13,337 nucleotides of DNA from DASPKT01 sp035627915 (GTDB lineage Bacteria; Pseudomonadota; Alphaproteobacteria; Azospirillales; Azospirillaceae): the NCBI GenBank assembly GCA_035627915.1, contig DASPKT010000133.1:1-13337 (forward strand). The letters run 5' to 3'. Every line of letters starts with the position of its first letter. The stretch's first letter is position 1. The position numbers were made by a program, and so were the translations under genes. The notes below the pieces were generated by a model. That model ran no database searches. It saw nothing but the letters and a program-made list of their open reading frames with translations, and was not told the DNA's origin. Shown here piece by piece: positions 12,604-13,337 of the stretch.

Positions 12604-13337
12604 ATGGCCGACGGCCCCACCAGCCGCACCATCGAGACCAACGGCATCCGCATGCACCTGCTGGAGCAGGGCCACGGCCCCCTGGTGCTGCTCTGCCACG
12701 GCTGGCCGGAGCTGGCGCATTCCTGGCGCCACCAGCTGGCGGCGCTGGCCGGAGCGGGCTACCGGGCGGTGGCGCCCGACATGCGGGGCTTCGGCGGCAC
12801 CGACGCGCCCGACGATCCCGCCGCCTACACGCTGCTGCACCTGACCGGCGACATGGTGGGCGTGCTGGACGCGCTGGGGGCGGACACGGCCGTCGTCGTC
12901 GGGCACGACTGGGGCGCGCCGGTCGCCTGGCACTGCGCGCTGTTCCGCCCCGACCGCTTCCGCGCCGTCGTCGGCCTGTCCGTCCCGCACGCGCCCCGCG
13001 GCCCCGCCAGCATCCCGGCGCTGGTCCGCGCCAAGGGGCTGGACCGCTTCTACATGGCCTATTTCCAGGAGCCCGGCGTCGCCGAGCGCGAGCTGGAGGC
13101 CGATCCCTACGAGACCTTCCGCCGGCTGCTCTTCTCCGCCTCCGGCGACGCGCCGGAGGGTGCCGGCTGGCCGGCCATGGTGCCGCCGGGCAAGACCCTG
13201 GTCGACGCCTGCGCCGTGCCGGAGACGCTGCCGCCCTGGCTCACCGAGGAGGACCTCAGGCTCTACGCCGACGCCTACGGCAAGAGCGGCTTCCGCGGCG
13301 GGCTGAACTGGTACCGCAACATGGACCGCAACTGGGC
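12604..13337 (+). CDS. Alpha/beta hydrolase, soluble epoxide hydrolase-like (3' end outside the window)
   Basis: The frame is open from ATG 12604 to the window edge (244 codons plus 2 nt), with GGAGGAG at 12591-12597, 6 nt upstream. It shows the epoxide hydrolase pattern: oxyanion motif HGWPE (residues 32-36), PDMRGFGGTDAP, nucleophile elbow GHDWGA with Asp102, and cap-domain tyrosines in YFQEPG (Tyr153) and NWYRNM (Tyr237) that would activate the epoxide oxygen. An Asp nucleophile with HGxP and both cap tyrosines favours hydrolysis of epoxides to diols over ester or haloalkane substrates. The acid and His of the triad should lie beyond the window. No signal peptide, so cytoplasmic. It follows the Crp/Fnr gene by 29 bp in the same direction and may share its transcript. 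The substrate is unknown. Confidence 0.88.
   Translation, partial: MADGPTSRTIETNGIRMHLLEQGHGPLVLLCHGWPELAHSWRHQLAALAGAGYRAVAPDMRGFGGTDAPDDPAAYTLLHLTGDMVGVLDALGADTAVVVGHDWGAPVAWHCALFRPDRFRAVVGLSVPHAPRGPASIPALVRAKGLDRFYMAYFQEPGVAERELEADPYETFRRLLFSASGDAPEGAGWPAMVPPGKTLVDACAVPETLPPWLTEEDLRLYADAYGKSGFRGGLNWYRNMDRNW

Noticed and set aside
12454..12990. 178-codon minus-strand frame opposite the regulator end and hydrolase start
   Set aside because: Shadow of the alpha/beta hydrolase, which shows HGWPE and GHDWGA on the plus strand with a good ribosome binding site.

Overview
The window is very GC-rich and looks like chromosomal DNA of an alphaproteobacterium, most likely a Rhodospirillales/Azospirillales-type organism. 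This rests on base composition, on the RNase E architecture (acidic insert in the S1 domain, C-terminal GWW motif) and on the gene set rne - amidase - PBP1A - prfB, which is usually contiguous in alphaproteobacteria. The genus cannot be fixed from the sequence alone.

Layout, left to right. (1) The last 26 codons of a membrane protein, probably an EamA/DMT exporter (+). (2) prfB (-), release factor 2, which needs a programmed +1 frameshift at a CTT-TGA-C site, so its true start lies upstream of the longest simple ORF. (3) ompW (-), an outer-membrane beta-barrel, with two FNR-type boxes 22 bp apart upstream; the nearer one is centred 41.5 bp from the TSS predicted from a TAAATA -10 element. (4) A divergent gene (+) for an exported pepsin-like (A1-type) aspartic protease homologue, which is rare in bacteria. 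(5) mrcA/ponA (-), bifunctional PBP1A, and (6) an AMIN-Amidase_3 peptidoglycan amidase (-), probably co-transcribed. (7) A 520-bp divergent intergenic region with candidate promoters for both sides, a 19-bp palindrome and a long rne leader. (8) rne (+), RNase E, with a large disordered, repeat-bearing C-terminal half. (9) A convergent gene (-) for a small exported histidine-rich protein of unknown function. (10) A divergent Crp/Fnr-family regulator (+) sharing with (9) a 16-bp perfect palindrome. (11) The 5' part of an epoxide-hydrolase-like alpha/beta hydrolase (+), running off the window.

How they fit together. The rne/amidase/PBP1A/prfB genes are housekeeping: RNA decay, cell-wall synthesis and turnover, and translation termination. 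ompW and the pepsin-like gene lie inside this normally tight block and look like an insertion. The right-hand end is a small regulatory module: Crp/Fnr regulator, divergent His-rich periplasmic protein, and downstream hydrolase. The palindrome there and both ompW boxes fit one consensus, TGAYCYGGATCA, so the local regulator, or another FNR-type protein, may control both loci.

The most interesting candidates are the bacterial pepsin-like protein and the Crp/Fnr-His-rich-ompW circuit. No CRISPR array, tRNA, rRNA or insertion sequence was seen.
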